Assembly (NCBI GenBank): GCA_900472175.1
Contig: UCHD01000014.1
Span: 1-64,000 of the forward strand
DNA from: Hyphomicrobiales bacterium
Lineage (GTDB): Bacteria; Pseudomonadota; Alphaproteobacteria; Rhizobiales; Rhizobiaceae
Direction of reading: 5' to 3'
DNA: 64,000 nucleotides
Position 1 is the stretch's first letter, and every line of letters begins with the position of its first letter. Shown in pieces: positions 62,927-64,000 of the stretch. The notes under the pieces are model-generated. The model was given only the letters and a program-made list of their open reading frames with translations. It searched no databases and was not told the DNA's origin. The translations under genes and the position numbers were made by a program.

Positions 62927-64000
62927 TCAATGAGGTCTTGGAGTTCGTCCGCGAGTATCGAGATAGAGCATCAGGCCAAGGCCGATCAGGCCGGCGAAGG
63001 CACCAAGGATCGAGGTGCCGGAATAATCGCTGAAGCGGGTACCGATCGCAAACAGGATGGCGCTCAATCCGCCGCTCAGAAACAGGTTTACCGAGATCAA
63101 CGAACTGCCGAGGCCCGGACGGTCGGCAATGAGATCCTGGATATAGGTGATTGGGATACTGATGAGCGCCGCGGCGGCAAAGGCGCTGAGCAGGGTCAGG
63201 GCATAGACATGCCACGGAGCCGAGGAAAGCCCGAGCAGAGTGAGGTAGACAGCATAAAGCGCCGTGCTGATCGCAAGCGCCGTCACCGCGCGCAACTGCA
63301 TGCGCGCCCAGACGAAGATGAAAACAACTTCCAGAAAGGCGACGATGCCGACAATCACGCCAATATCCGTTACGGTCCCGCGCGCTGCACCGGTGATAAT
63401 CAGCGGCTGCACTGCGGCGTTGACATGCAGGGTAGAGGTGATCAGCGAGATCGCCATCAGGCGGCCGAAGACGCTGGGTGCGAAGACCTCGCCGAAGGAT
63501 GCGAGATAAGAGTGACGATGACTTCTTTCCGGCGGGGGGCCCTTTGAAGCTGGCAATTTGAAGAAGATCAGCGCCAGATTGGCAATGCAGCCAAGGCAGG
63601 CAAGCAGGTAGGCGGGTAGCATGCTGCCGCGCCCGACCAGAACCAGCGCCACCAGGCCCGGGACCAGAACCCAGGCGACCGAGATCGCGGCGCGAACACT
63701 GGAATTGATCGCCGCCGCATCGCGCCCGCCCTCTGCATTGGCAATGGAGCGCACATTGGCAAACAGCAGCGAGGTCATCGAATTGTAGACCGGCAGCATG
63801 ACCAGCGTGCAGAAGACGAAGCTCGCAGGAACCGGTACGGCATAGACGAGGCCGTAGCCAAAGACCCCGAACGACATGACGGTCATCAGCAGGATCCGGT
63901 AATTGCCGATGCGATCGGCGAGCACGCCGACCCAGAGGCTGACGATGACGTTGACAGCTGCGGCCGCGAAAATCAGGACGGAATAGAAGCCATTGCTCAG
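62927..64000 (-). CDS. MFS sugar-efflux-type exporter, 5' end missing
   Basis: The visible 357 codons continue in frame to the right edge, so the N-terminus is outside the window. The sequence has about ten to twelve membrane segments with the MFS motif GVLADRIGNYR and ends in a basic tail. Overall it resembles SetA/SetB sugar-efflux carriers. Substrate unknown. Confidence 0.85.
   Translation of the reverse strand: MSNGFYSVLIFAAAAVNVIVSLWVGVLADRIGNYRILLMTVMSFGVFGYGLVYAVPVPASFVFCTLVMLPVYNSMTSLLFANVRSIANAEGGRDAAAINSSVRAAISVAWVLVPGLVALVLVGRGSMLPAYLLACLGCIANLALIFFKLPASKGPPPERSHRHSYLASFGEVFAPSVFGRLMAISLITSTLHVNAAVQPLIITGAARGTVTDIGVIVGIVAFLEVVFIFVWARMQLRAVTALAISTALYAVYLTLLGLSSAPWHVYALTLLSAFAAAALISIPITYIQDLIADRPGLGSSLISVNLFLSGGLSAILFAIGTRFSDYSGTSILGAFAGLIGLGLMLYLDTRGRTPRPH

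Overview
The window looks like a chromosome or chromid segment of a Rhizobiaceae alphaproteobacterium (Rhizobium, Agrobacterium, Allorhizobium or Ensifer type). The evidence is GC-rich coding sequence, a kbl-tdh pair separated by a RIME-like palindromic repeat, an HmrR-type copper regulator, an Irr-type ICE box, many solute-binding-protein ABC importers, and an sRNA with a CUCCUCCC loop of the alphaproteobacterial cuckoo/alpha-r14 kind. I see no tRNA, rRNA, transposase, prophage, integrase or CRISPR array. Both edges cut genes: tdh on the left and an MFS exporter on the right.

Layout. 1-1552: threonine catabolism (tdh, kbl). 1715-10315: one leftward nine-gene operon with a spermidine/putrescine-type ABC importer, a flavin monooxygenase, two AhpD/CMD-fold proteins, an XRE-cupin regulator and an octopine/nopaline-dehydrogenase-type enzyme. 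This looks like a scavenging pathway for an opine-like or imine-derived compound. 10731-15222: a copper-resistance operon (small secreted protein, small lipoprotein, TolC-like protein, multicopper oxidase, cupredoxin, CusF-like protein) behind a MerR-type 19-bp-spacer promoter. 15432-21326: a siderophore uptake operon (TonB receptor, binding protein, two permeases, ATPase) with an ICE-box-like site upstream. 21465-22946: a LysR-HTH/TrpD2-type fusion. 23282-27446: ugpBAEC (glycerol-3-phosphate import). 27797-31371: a second copper locus (copZ and a small Met/His-rich protein facing copA, then hmrR), with two nearly identical divergent CueR/HmrR promoters.

31411-35569: a subtilisin-like protease facing an ECF sigma/anti-sigma pair, followed by a DUF6065-like protein and a secreted Ser/Asn-repeat protein. 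35603-38401: an SLC13-type permease and glycerate 2-kinase. 38538-43883: Dps, a small hydrolase, small ORFs, a predicted anti-Shine-Dalgarno sRNA, a pseudouridine synthase, an MFS carrier and an SRPBCC protein. 44282-52844: a glutamine-synthetase-like gamma-glutamylating enzyme, an ethanolamine-type permease preceded by three tiny membrane proteins, cell-envelope genes (L,D-transpeptidase, OmpA lipoprotein), an omega-amino-acid aminotransferase and its divergent XRE-cupin regulator; together these suggest amine/polyamine use. 52865-61333: a dipeptide-type ABC operon carrying a signal-less beta-lactamase-fold enzyme and an AbgB-like amidohydrolase, with an upstream LysR regulator. 61614-62885: a protein with three Vps62/DUF946-like repeats and a possible aerolysin-like C-terminus. 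62927-64000: a partial MFS sugar-efflux-type exporter.

The most notable points are the LysR-TrpD2 fusion, the Vps62-like protein with a possible pore-forming C-terminus, the beta-lactamase-fold/AbgB peptide operon, the permease with three micro membrane proteins, the predicted cuckoo-type sRNA, and the three matching MerR-type copper promoters that tie two loci into one predicted regulon. All functional calls come from reading motifs and remembered families; no database search was run.
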